Of a stretch of 23,765 nucleotides of DNA, positions 16,125 to 23,765 are shown one piece after another. Each line of letters begins with the position of its first letter. Positions within the stretch are counted from its first letter, which is position 1. This DNA comes from Seminavis robusta (Eukaryota; Bacillariophyta; Bacillariophyceae; Naviculales; Naviculaceae). The notes below the pieces were generated by a model. That model worked only from the letters and a program-made list of their open reading frames with translations. It was not told the origin of the DNA and ran no database searches. A program made the position numbers and the translations under genes. Where the stretch lies: assembly GCA_903772945.1 (NCBI GenBank), contig CAICTM010001725.1:1-23765 (forward strand). The letters are read 5' to 3'.

Positions 16125-18109
16125 GGTCGAAATATGTGATGATGTTGTGCCTTCTGGTCCCTTGGACGGTCTTGTTGCTTGCTTGTCGCGGTGTAAGCGC
16201 AAGGTTCAGAGGTTCTCTTTTTGTTGTGGAGCTGTCGTAGACGATGTACCTCCTACAATGGAAAGCTCGACTTCGACTACTACCACTTCTGTTTGGTTTG
16301 TTATGCGAGCACCCAACTATCACAAGAGGAGCAGGGTAGGGGTTGGTTTGTTCTTGAGTCCTTGTCGTTTATTAGCTTTGTTGCGATGTTGGTTGCGATG
16401 TTGCGGTTGACTCGACTCTCTTTGGTCTGAAGCTAATTGCCTCGTCGGTTTTGCTGCTGCGTAGGATGCACGTAGCGCCAGTAGTCAACGCAGCTTCAGC
16501 AACAGATCGGAGAGTCGCTCCTTTCGAGCTTGACCCAAAACAGCTGCTTCCCCCTCTTACATCATTCCCAACAGTTTCTTTCCAAGTGATCAATGTCGTC
16601 TCGGTCGGCATGGGTATATCCAAAGTAGCTAAATTGTTTATTTACCCCATCTTTGATTACGAACGAAGGAAAGGATTGATTTAACCAAAGTTCTTTTCGT
16701 GGCAGCAACAAGACAGATTGATGTGAACAGCCCGACATGCGACATTGCATACGTACCAAATGAGTGGTTTAGTTGGCACATGACCAGCAACCGAACTGGC
16801 GAGTATCCCAACTAACGTCACTACGAGTGAGCATCTGGGTCAAATCTATTGAATATGCTAAAAAACTAGCTGAAGAAGCTTGGTTCCTCATAGGTTACCC
16901 ATTCTCATCCTTTCCTTGAATATGGCCACCTCCCCAGGCGTAAGTAGTGCGGGCACGCAGGAATAGCAGGCGGGGCCTCAGGCTTCAAACATGATTGGCT
17001 GATCTCTAAGATCCACCTTGCTTTAATGAACGACTGCATCGACATCTCGAAATTCAAAACTTACGCACGCAAAAGAAGGTGTCCATTCCTTCGACATTCC
17101 AAGTTCGTGATAAGTCGAGACCCATGCCACGACCACCTGTAGTTACGGTCACGGGACCATACGGTACTTCTGACGCATGATGAGATTGCCGGTGCACTTG
17201 AGCTTGCACTTATCATACTTTAGAAGTCTTCTGTGTCTATGATGGAAAAAAAGAAAAAAGGATTGTGACACCAACATCGAAGAGCCTCTTCGACAAGCTG
17301 CTAGTGCTGTATTGGGTGCATGGGTGCCGGTATAACACGGCTGTATTGGCTGCGAAGAAACAACAAACGACACAAACATTCTTCAACAAAGTTCTGTTTC
17401 CCTGTCATCTGACGCGGCGAAGCTCTCACCGACTGGTGTGGCTCCCTACTCCGTACCAGTACTGTACTACATTTCTGCAACAGTAGTTGCACAGGGTCAG
17501 TATGTGCTTCCCTCTGCTCCTAGGTAACTCTACATACCCTCAGGATCAAGGACAGTATGCTACGTAGAAAAGGTATGGTACTAACAGTCATTGAAACAAA
17601 GATCCTCTCAATAAGACTCTCACTATTAAATAAACTGCAACAGCGAAGATATAACACCGGCATTAAGACCAACCACATACTGAGAGGATTCCGATTTTGC
17701 CTTAAGTAGCCACAGGCGGTATCCAATGGATGCGTGCCTCTCTCCTCTCTCAGTTTGCCAGTGCAGTATGGTATACTCAATCAATCGTGCAACCAGCTCC
17801 CAGTACAGATCAATCGTTGGATCCTACGCCGTTGTCGCATACTAAAGGATCGATCATTGGTTCCTACCGTTGTCGCATACTCAAGCCAACGCCGTACGAA
17901 TCGTTCCTGTATACTCAACCAAGAGGCATTCCCGTAGGATCGAGGCGATCGATCCTCTGGCTACCGGTAGCTAGCAGTTCAGTTCTTCATTCTTCATTTC
18001 AGAGCTCATTATTTTCAATCCTTCTACTTTGTAAAGGAAACTCTGCCAAAATTCCAGCTCAAGCTCATCCAACCAACAATTGCTTAGTTGACCAAACAAT
18101 TCATCCACC
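16125..18109. other. Long intergenic region between bZIP gene and recombinase
   Basis: This is almost 2 kb without a supportable gene. The left part should hold the bZIP promoter and 5' UTR. GTAC-type palindromes occur at 17156-17167 and 17452-17469. Tandem similarity at 17809-17884 and a CTAGC-containing string at 17966-17978 lie just before the recombinase pseudogene and may belong to its element. Short frames at 16451, 17265, 17520 and 17730 show no domain. Confidence 0.45.
17809..17884. repeat. Short tandem repeat upstream of the recombinase
   Basis: Two imperfect units of about 37 bp (17809-17845 and 17849-17884) share ATCAATCGTTGG/ATCGATCATTGG, TCCTAC and the identical GTTGTCGCATACT. 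A related fragment (CGTTCCTGTATACTCAA) follows near 17901. They sit 230-300 bp before the recombinase start and could be subterminal repeats of its mobile element. No matching copy was found at the other side by eye. Confidence 0.55.
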
Positions 18110-20363
18110 ATGGCCATGGCCAATGCCAATGCTAGAGCAGCCTTTGGGTTGGAAGACGTGCCGGATTTGCCTGAAGCACCCACGGAACAGCCCAAGTACA
18201 ACCGGGATTACCATCGTCTCTTCGTCAAATTCATGAGCTGGCTGCACAAGAGGACGTACACCAAGGCGGCTCGCTTCCAACCTAGTGCTTTGGCCGGCAT
18301 CCAACCACACCACGTTGCCGACTACTTGAAATGGCGTGCGTATGGTACGACCGATGTTGACTCCAAAGATCTTGAGCAGAATCCAACTTGCCGCTCCTCT
18401 ACTCTTGAGCAAGACAAGAAGGCTATTTCCTTCTACATGCCCATCAAAGGTGCCACATGGAATGGAACCTCCGGCAATCCAACCAAGTCCGATCCTGTGA
18501 ACGAAGTGTCAAGGAAGTCAAGAAAAGCGGAGACTCAACACCGCGGAAAAGTCCTGTGCCACCAGGATTTACGGAAACTGAGTATCGCAAGGTGGTCCAT
18601 GAACTCTACGGCAAAGGGAGCTTTGAAGACCATCCGTACAGCCTGCATGTTGAAGCAGCAAGTCCATCTCATCACCAGGACGGATGACATCTCCAAGTTG
18701 AAGTATTCCGACTACAAGCCGCATCCAGACTTCCCTTTTGCGCTCAGTTGCAAGGTGCATTGGTCCAAGTAATATTTCGGAAGAACGAAAATGCCCCGAC
18801 CAAATCATTTTTGGGTCGATGGATACCGACTTTTGTGCTATGCTCGGATGGGCGAATTACATGGAGGCGTCCTTCAACTACGGGTATGGCGCCGCTGGTC
18901 GGGAAGATGCATTCCTCTTTACTCCCGAAAGCGATCCCAAGTTGGCTCCCAAGCACTGCAACGCAGCCTACCGAACATTCTGAAGGCTGTCTTTTTGTCG
19001 GCTCCATTTTTGGCTGTGGCGCTCCTCATTGCTGGTGTTCTTGGGAGTAACAGCATTCGGAAGTTTGCTGCAACTCTGGCAAGAGGGATGGGTGCTACTG
19101 CTGAGAAGTTGACATTCGAGGTCGCTGAAGGCTCGCTTATCTGGACGGGTTGTTGATGCCTAAATTTCGCCTGAACAGCCCTGGATCGACGCTCGTGTTG
19201 CCGAAAGCTTTGCATGGGGGCTCCTATTGCCTACAAGCTACACCCGGATGCCAAGAGAGTGACTCCCGACTGGTTGATGAGCATGTGGTGCCAAGACCAT
19301 GCGTTTTACGACGTGTCAACGACATTTCGCTTCACTTGGCTCTGCTCTTTTTGGCTGGCATCTGCGAATCTTTGGTAGGAGAGGATGGAGCCTCTCGTTC
19401 GTGTTAGGATCCAAGATGCGTACGAGCGCATCAAGGCCGATGTTCCTGTTTGGCGTCAACCCTGTTGGTGAAAGTGCCTCCTCTATTTGGACGCACAACA
19501 CCAAGCTCCACATAAACGAAATCGAGCCGATGGGTACGGGAGGTGGCGGTGGCACAGCTGGTGGCACAACGGGAACGACCGGCCAGGCAAACACTCGTCA
19601 AGTTGCCAATCAGTCTCGGCAGGTTACGGCTATGCAAACGCAACAGAAGGTACGAACGAACGAGGAGATTCTGACAAGGATTATTGCGCAGCACAATCAG
19701 CTCCAGCAGCTCATTGCGCAGGAAGGTAGGACCCGCGACAGTTCCGCTGCTGCTTTGAGAGGTTGGTTGGAGACTTGTCTTGGCGCGGAGCTGACGAAAC
19801 TCAATGGAAATATTTGCAGGTAAGTGTTGACTTGTGGCTGTTGGCTATTGCAACTATGGCTATTACTGCTGCTAACTATGTATTTTTGTATGTTTTTTAG
19901 GATTGCTGTTCAGCCTTCAAGGATGGCAACACCTGATCAGGTAGATGGTAATCTTTTTAGTAATGGGTTGACTGTGGAAAGGAATCGCCGGAATGGCCAG
20001 ACTAGCCTCAGGTACAGACAAGCTGTGGCCACCACCCCGGCTGATAGTAGGCCTGCCAAACTAGCCAAGTACAGAACTGTTGGCTCTGCTTGGGAAGAGT
20101 GGATGCATGTTATTGGTGGCAACAAGCCAGCCAAGAACTTCATTGCTGATGATATCAGGGCTTGCAAGTCAACCTACTCCAGGAGGAAGCCACTCTGGAC
20201 TCTCATGGCTACACTTGTCAATGCTCAGAAAGCTCCAGCTTGGGTCATCTCCAAGATTGAGGAGCATTACAAAGGAAGTGTTTTAAATATTACTGCTGCC
20301 ATCAAGCAGGACACCATTATGGGCAGTCTGCATGAGGATCTTTGTATTGTTCGTGCTCAGTAA
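18110..20363 (+). pseudogene. Decayed Crypton-like tyrosine recombinase gene
   Basis: The start at 18110 has a good context (CCACCATGG). From about residue 25 the protein resembles the tyrosine-recombinase genes that are abundant in diatoms: a core-binding part (YNRDYHRLFVKFMSWLH, then VADYLKWRAYG), CRSSTLEQDKKAISFYMP, and GNPTKSDPVNEV. The reading then jumps frame repeatedly: about 18510-18640, a one-base insertion near 18770 giving TAA, then near 18975, 19110, 19127, 19213, 19390 and 19450. The catalytic arginine box reads SNSIRKFAATLARG (19046 on) where the family has His in place of the Asn. A TAA at 19161 falls where I expect the tyrosine after the GRW motif. The C-terminal domain (about 19500-20363) is open and spliced by an 81-bp intron. 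It is dead as a recombinase unless the assembly is faulty. Confidence 0.8.
19820..19900 (+). other. 81-bp spliceosomal intron inside the recombinase
   Basis: The donor is CAG|GTAAGT (intron from 19820) and the acceptor is TGTTTTTTAG (ending at 19900). A CTAAC branch-point-like sequence lies at 19872-19876, 24 bp before the AG end. Without splicing the frame hits TAA at 19821. Splicing joins two halves of one frame in phase 2, rebuilding an Arg codon followed by IAVQPSR, which fits the recombinase C-terminal region. The splice sites are intact although the exons upstream are wrecked. Confidence 0.85.
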
Positions 20364-20670
20364 AGTTGACCTTAGTTTGATAAGCATGGTAGCCATGCCT
20401 AATAGTGAGTCTGTTACATGAGGACTTGTTGTGTTTTCGTTTTCGTTGACTTGTGCTTTTCGAACCACTTCGAACGACGTACTAGCTAGCTTCTACTAGC
20501 TAGCTAGCGAGCGATTCGAGACTTGTGCGTTTTCGAGTTTTCGAGATAATAGAGGTACGACGTTATCTTAACGGTGAGTAGTAGAGGTGCGAACCTCATT
20601 TATCTTACGGCCAAGGCGGTGACCTTTCGCTCGCTCCTCACTGGTATGAAGGAACGATCCTACCCAGCAT

Positions 20671-20707
20671 ACACCAGGTGTCGCCTGGTGTTGGATACCT
20701 TGATCAA
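20671..20707 (+). repeat. Direct repeat, copy 1 (with hairpin)
   Basis: Bases 20686-20707 are identical to 21042-21063 (22 bp, beginning TGGTGTTGGATACC and ending TTGATCAA). The similarity extends imperfectly leftward to 20671. This copy also forms a hairpin: ACACCAGG (20671-20678), a 5-base loop, CCTGGTGT (20684-20691). Confidence 0.75.
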
Positions 20708-21026
20708 AAAAAAACTGAACGTCTAATAACGGATTCAGACGAGATGTGCTTGAGGACTACCCACGAGCTAGGGCTCGGGTATTTCCCACAGTCAAGTCTG
20801 CTCACCGGCCACACTGCCTCCTGAGAGGGTGCGACGCCTGTTAGCTATCTAAGGATTTGTACACTGAGGTCAGAGCCATGATTCACCACAAATCACGAGC
20901 TCTGTGTTGAAGAGAGAGTTGGGGTTGGTAAAGAAGTTTGAGGGGGTAGGAGGGGTAAGGAAAAAGGGATGGTAGGAATGTCCGACTATCCTGTTTCCAG
21001 GGCTGTGGTGTAGTGACTCTCTTGTA

Positions 21027-21063
21027 ACACAGGTTCCCATGTGGTGTTGGATACCTTGATCAA
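21027..21063 (+). repeat. Direct repeat, copy 2
   Basis: Bases 21042-21063 match copy 1 over 22 bp, 356 bp further on. The leftward part (ACACAGGTTCCCATG) is an imperfect match to the hairpin arm of copy 1, so the hairpin is lost here. The two copies may bracket an inserted or duplicated segment. Confidence 0.75.
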
Positions 21064-21161
21064 TACGTCCTGTAGGATCCACTACCACAGGTACAGGCTC
21101 TCAGTATTCCTCTCAGTTCAGGGATATACTTTTACGGTACAACAGCCTTGGCAGTAGGGGT

Positions 21162-21187
21162 AGGGTGATTTGTCCCTCACAAATTTT
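21162..21187 (+). repeat. Left terminal inverted repeat
   Basis: This 26-bp end begins AGGGTGATTTGTCCCTC and is the exact reverse complement of 22049-22074. It is preceded by GGGGT, whose counterpart on the right is TAACCC. Confidence 0.88.
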
Positions 21188-22048
21188 TACCTAGGCTAAG
21201 TGTTCGTAAATCCACTTAGGCTAAGTGGATCAACTGTGAATCACTTAGACTGAGTGTTCTACTTAGCCTAAGCAAAACACTTTGGCTGAGCGATACACTT
21301 AGGCTAAGTGATGCTCTCCGAGACATCTTCTCAACAGCACAAGTCCCCACAAAGTCTGCATTACTGCTGATCCTCATCGCAATAGTAAACTATATTGGCC
21401 AGCAAGTGCTTTGGGGCTATGCAATGAGGGAATGATGGCCACACCAAAGGCACAACTAAGGACCAGATGGTAGGTACATACACTGAACATGTATTTGGAA
21501 ACATTGGGAACATCCAAGATTTTGCAACAAAGCAACATCATTTGTACATCGGAATAGTACCCACAACTCCTGAGGAGTACTTTCGGACTTCCACCCTGGA
21601 ACCGTAATAATTCCCAATCGTACAGAGTCTCCCTTGGCACTTTTTTGTTGTTGCGTATTTACACTATAGCCAAGGGTGGAAGCCAGATTAATTAATAGTA
21701 TGCTGCCATGTATGGATGATACCATCCTACAGGGAAGTTGCAACCTGGATCTAAATCTCAGTCTCAGCCCAATTGAACTCTTTCTTGTGAAGTTCCTTGA
21801 GCAGTTCACAGGAAGCCTTGCGTAAGGTGGAGGATATGGTGGGTGATGGTTGTATTGGAACTTGTGTTTGCACTTTGTTTACAGCAAGCTGCGGGGACTT
21901 GTGCTGAACTTGTGCTGTTGAGAAGATGCCTTCGAGAGCATCACTTAGCCTACGTGTATTGCTTAGCCAAAGTGTGTTGCTATTTTTATGTGTTTTGCTT
22001 AAGCTAAGTGTTACACTTGGACTAAGTGGATTTGCGCGCACCAAAGTG

Positions 22049-22074
22049 AAAATTTGTGAGGGACAAATCACCCT
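22049..22074 (-). repeat. Right terminal inverted repeat
   Basis: This 26-bp end finishes GGACAAATCACCCT and is an exact reverse complement of 21162-21187. It is followed by TAACCCTGC. Confidence 0.88.
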
Positions 22075-22243
22075 TAACCCTGCGATTGTACTTCCTGAAT
22101 TGTCAGTGTGTTGCCAGCCTAGCTTTGTCATCCGCAGGGAGCGAACAGACCTAGCTAGCCGCTAGGTGCTCGGGTGCTGTAGAACAACACCCAACCAGCC
22201 GGCCTATTCATCAAAGCTGTAATCCAAGAACATGAGGGTGCAT

Positions 22244-22276
22244 GGGGGGGGGAGGGGGGGGGGGGGGGGGGGGGGG
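22244..22276 (+). repeat. Long G run (9 G, A, 23 G)
   Basis: Nine G, one A, then 23 uninterrupted G. The plus strand could form G-quadruplexes. On the minus strand it would encode a proline run in the duplicated gene end next to it. Long homopolymers are also unreliable in assemblies, so the exact length is uncertain. Confidence 0.9.
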
Positions 22277-22305
22277 CATCTTTGCATAATTTCTTGCAGA
22301 GTTCC

Positions 22306-22484
22306 AACCCACGAAGTCACGCCCTCGCTGGAAGCCAGGTTGCGCCAGTGAGCAGAGGCATTTGGTGTCACAAATATTCCTGAACACACAAACATCTCTC
22401 TTTTTACACAGTTGCATTACATAGCTCTAACCCACAAAGTCGCGCACCCTTTGAACCAGCACCTCACTGGCAGCAATGTTGCGT
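22306..22484 (-). repeat. Diverged duplication of the 3' end of the membrane-protein gene
   Basis: Read on the minus strand, two blocks about 118 bp apart look alike. The gene end (about 22425-22484) reads MTRNIAASE, then RDFVG and stop. The downstream block (about 22306-22360) reads HWRNLASSE and, in a shifted frame, GRDFVGWNSARNYAKM before the G/C run. Shared DNA includes CGCAAC, CCAGYGAG and GACTTYGTGGGTT. This looks like an old partial tandem duplication. Confidence 0.55.
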
Positions 22485-23765
22485 GTCATATTGGCAAGTG
22501 GATCCGTAAACTTTTCCACAGCCTGTTTCCCAACGACAAAGGTTGTAATGTTTTCATTCAGATTGAGCAGCAGTATCTCCACCGACATGCCCGCAGTGAC
22601 TCCGAAACTTGGATTGTCGATTGTCGTCCCTGTGAGCAGCGCAGTCGTAAAGTTGGTATTGGTACCGGTTCCAACAAGTCATCTAGCCCCTTTTGGTCCA
22701 GGTACTCTTCAAAGATCTGCGGAGAGCGAAAGGAGCCCAATACCCTGGGGCCCATAGAAAATCCCCAGGTCCAATGTTATTGTTGAAGTAGGTGCTAAAG
22801 TACTGCATACTGGGCGTAGTTGAATGTGTGTTCATTCTTCATTGGTGTTGGTGTGATGATGAGCTTGACCGTCTTCCCCTTGCTTTCCGTAGCGCCAATC
22901 TTTTGCTGGTAGTGACCCACATTGATAACCACGGCCGGGTTGTCAATGAACCAGCCGTCAATGAGAAAGCCGTCCTCTTCCGCGCACGTATTGGGCCACT
23001 GACTGCAAATAGCAAAGTTGTCAAAGGTTGAGTTTTTGTAGATCGCACCCACCCCGTTGTCATAGATGGTGGGGACCAGAATGCTGCCGAGGCCATAGAA
23101 GAGACCCGTAATGAGACCAATCAATGCTCCGAATATGATGCCAATACCGATTCCCATTTTGTGACTCATGGGCTTTTCACACAAGTGGCAATTGAAGCCG
23201 ACATAGGACACGACAAAGTACCCACAATGGTAGCTCCAACTCCCGCAGCAATTCCAGCCAACACCCTCCAAACTGTTTTCACCGAGTTCTCCTCTATCAC
23301 AAAGACTCCGATCGAGAGCATTTGATTGTAGACCACTGGGGACAGCGGAGAGCCATTTCCGCCCGCCGCCGAGCTAATGGAAGCCACTTGAATCACGTTC
23401 GTTTCCTCTGATCCTCCAAAGGGCGTTCGAAATATCCCCTTGGAAGTGGCTTTCACAGTTGCGGTATTGTTGATCTCAAGATTCCCCGTGGTAGGATCTC
23501 CTTGCCACAGGTAAAAGTCTCCCAATCGGACCACGAGTGCTTTGCTGGTGTTGGGGCAACATATGTCTGCAACTCGCTGGTTTATCTTCGTATCCATACC
23601 AGAATCGGGATCCCGTGTCGGCAACGATATAGGCCGCTGACAGAACACGGTGAACAAGCTTGCCGTGTCATCATTGTCATTGTCATGTCCAAAGTATACA
23701 CCCGTAGTCCAGTCCACCTCGCCATAGTTGTCGGGTCGCACCCTAGAGGCTGGAACCAGGGCTGA
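22427..23765 (-). pseudogene. Frame-shifted two-transmembrane protein gene, cut by the right edge
   Basis: The frame is open through the right edge (no start in view; the frame begins upstream of a GTG at 23741). Visible order: a soluble Asp/Asn/Thr-rich part with DICCPNTS and FYLWQGDP; a first hydrophobic segment VWRVLAGIAAGVGATIVG (about 23220-23275) continuing as YFVVSYVGF only after a frame change near 23217; a Cys-rich linker FNCHLCEKP; a second segment GIGIIFGALIGLITGLFYGLG; then a soluble part. Further frame changes near 22806, 22755 and 22680 lead to an ending in a third frame, VEILLLNLNENITTFVVG, then VRDFVG and a stop at 22427-22429. I do not recognise the family. The coherent protein-like character on both sides of each break argues for an old gene with small indels, or for indel errors in the assembly. 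Confidence 0.65.

Larger units (their letters stand above)
20364..21161. other. Non-coding region between pseudogene and inverted-repeat element
   Basis: About 800 bp without a gene. Contents include: CTAGCTAG clusters near 20482-20513; two similar strings with GACTTGT and GTTTTCG repeats (near 20422-20447 and 20519-20545); a small hairpin GAGGT-GCGA-ACCTC near 20585; a hairpin ACACCAGG/CCTGGTGT at 20671-20691; two copies of a 22-bp direct repeat; and a purine-rich G-run stretch near 20910-20980. It may be the 3' flank of the recombinase element. Confidence 0.45.
21162..22074. mobile_element. Non-autonomous DNA transposon (MITE-like) with near-palindrome arrays
   Basis: The ends are perfect 26-bp inverted repeats: the left at 21162-21187 begins AGGGTGATTTGTCCCTC, and the right at 22049-22074 is its exact complement. 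Weaker complementarity continues outward to GCAG (21151) and CTGC (22083). Just inside both ends lie arrays of a 15-bp near-palindrome CACTTAGSCTAAGTG: left at 21189, 21212, 21242, 21261, 21278 and 21296; right at 21942, 21961, 21997 and 22014. The 600-bp middle has only short minus-strand frames (for example 21374-21640, 21456-21809 and 21751-22131) with no transposase motif I recognise. A 0.9-kb element with terminal inverted repeats, subterminal repeats and no transposase is the usual form of a non-autonomous cut-and-paste transposon. No clear target-site duplication is visible, so the superfamily is unassigned. Confidence 0.8.

Noticed and set aside
17730..18236. 168-residue plus-strand frame overlapping the recombinase start
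   Set aside because: It is in a different frame from the conserved recombinase residues, begins at a non-preferred start and spans the short tandem repeat.
20570..20660. tRNA-like sequence near GGTGCGAACCTC
   Set aside because: No acceptor stem or D and anticodon arms can be paired around it; only a small 5-bp hairpin is present.
21189..21310. Repeated CACTTAGSCTAAGTG units as a CRISPR array
   Set aside because: Spacing is irregular and short, copies vary, the same array occurs at the other end of a TIR element, and the genome is eukaryotic.
21456..22131. Minus-strand frames inside the inverted-repeat element as a possible transposase
   Set aside because: The pieces (117 and 126 residues) have no catalytic motif I can identify, overlap each other in different frames, and include the near-palindrome array.

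Overview
The window looks like nuclear DNA from a diatom, most likely a raphid pennate species. The basis is family resemblance recalled from memory, not a search. It carries a short protein with the 'FGRGGGSNK' domain that is greatly expanded in diatoms (DUF6824), a tyrosine-recombinase gene of the Crypton-like kind common in diatom genomes, a very large Gln-rich bZIP protein, a plant-type GT61 xylosyltransferase-like protein, and long single-exon genes separated by 0.3-2 kb gaps. Gaps are dotted with CTAGCTAG and GTAC-rich palindromes. No tRNA, rRNA, CRISPR or operon-like organisation was seen.

Left and centre (1-16.2 kb) hold intact, ordinary-looking genes. They are: the 3' part of a Ser/basic repeat protein (+, to 1010); a DUF6824 protein (-, 2168-2869); a Golgi-type GT61 glycosyltransferase resembling plant beta-1,2-xylosyltransferase (-, 4111-6015); a multipass EI24/RRT8-like membrane protein (+, from 6398) sharing a 382-bp divergent promoter region with it; a membrane-anchored protein with two SET-like modules (-, 7797-9683); an ethanolamine/choline kinase (-, 10298-11446); and a roughly 1,350-residue bZIP factor (-, 16124 to about 12.1 kb) whose extreme C-terminus appears frame-shifted.

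The right part (about 17.7-23.8 kb) is different and looks like a graveyard of mobile and duplicated DNA. A tyrosine-recombinase gene (18110-20363) has lost its reading frame many times, yet keeps a clean 81-bp intron. A 22-bp direct repeat (20686 and 21042) follows. Then comes a roughly 0.9-kb non-autonomous DNA transposon with 26-bp perfect inverted ends and about ten copies of a 15-bp near-palindrome (21162-22074). Last is a frame-shifted two-transmembrane gene running off the right edge (-, 22427-23765), whose 3' end is followed by a second diverged copy and a 23-base G run.

The genes do not form one pathway. Individual functions suggested are N-glycan maturation (GT61), the CDP-ethanolamine/choline branch of phospholipid synthesis (the kinase), transcription (bZIP), and possibly protein methylation (SET). 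The strongest items for follow-up are the inverted-repeat element with its near-palindromes, the decayed recombinase, the tandem SET protein and the bZIP C-terminal frameshift.
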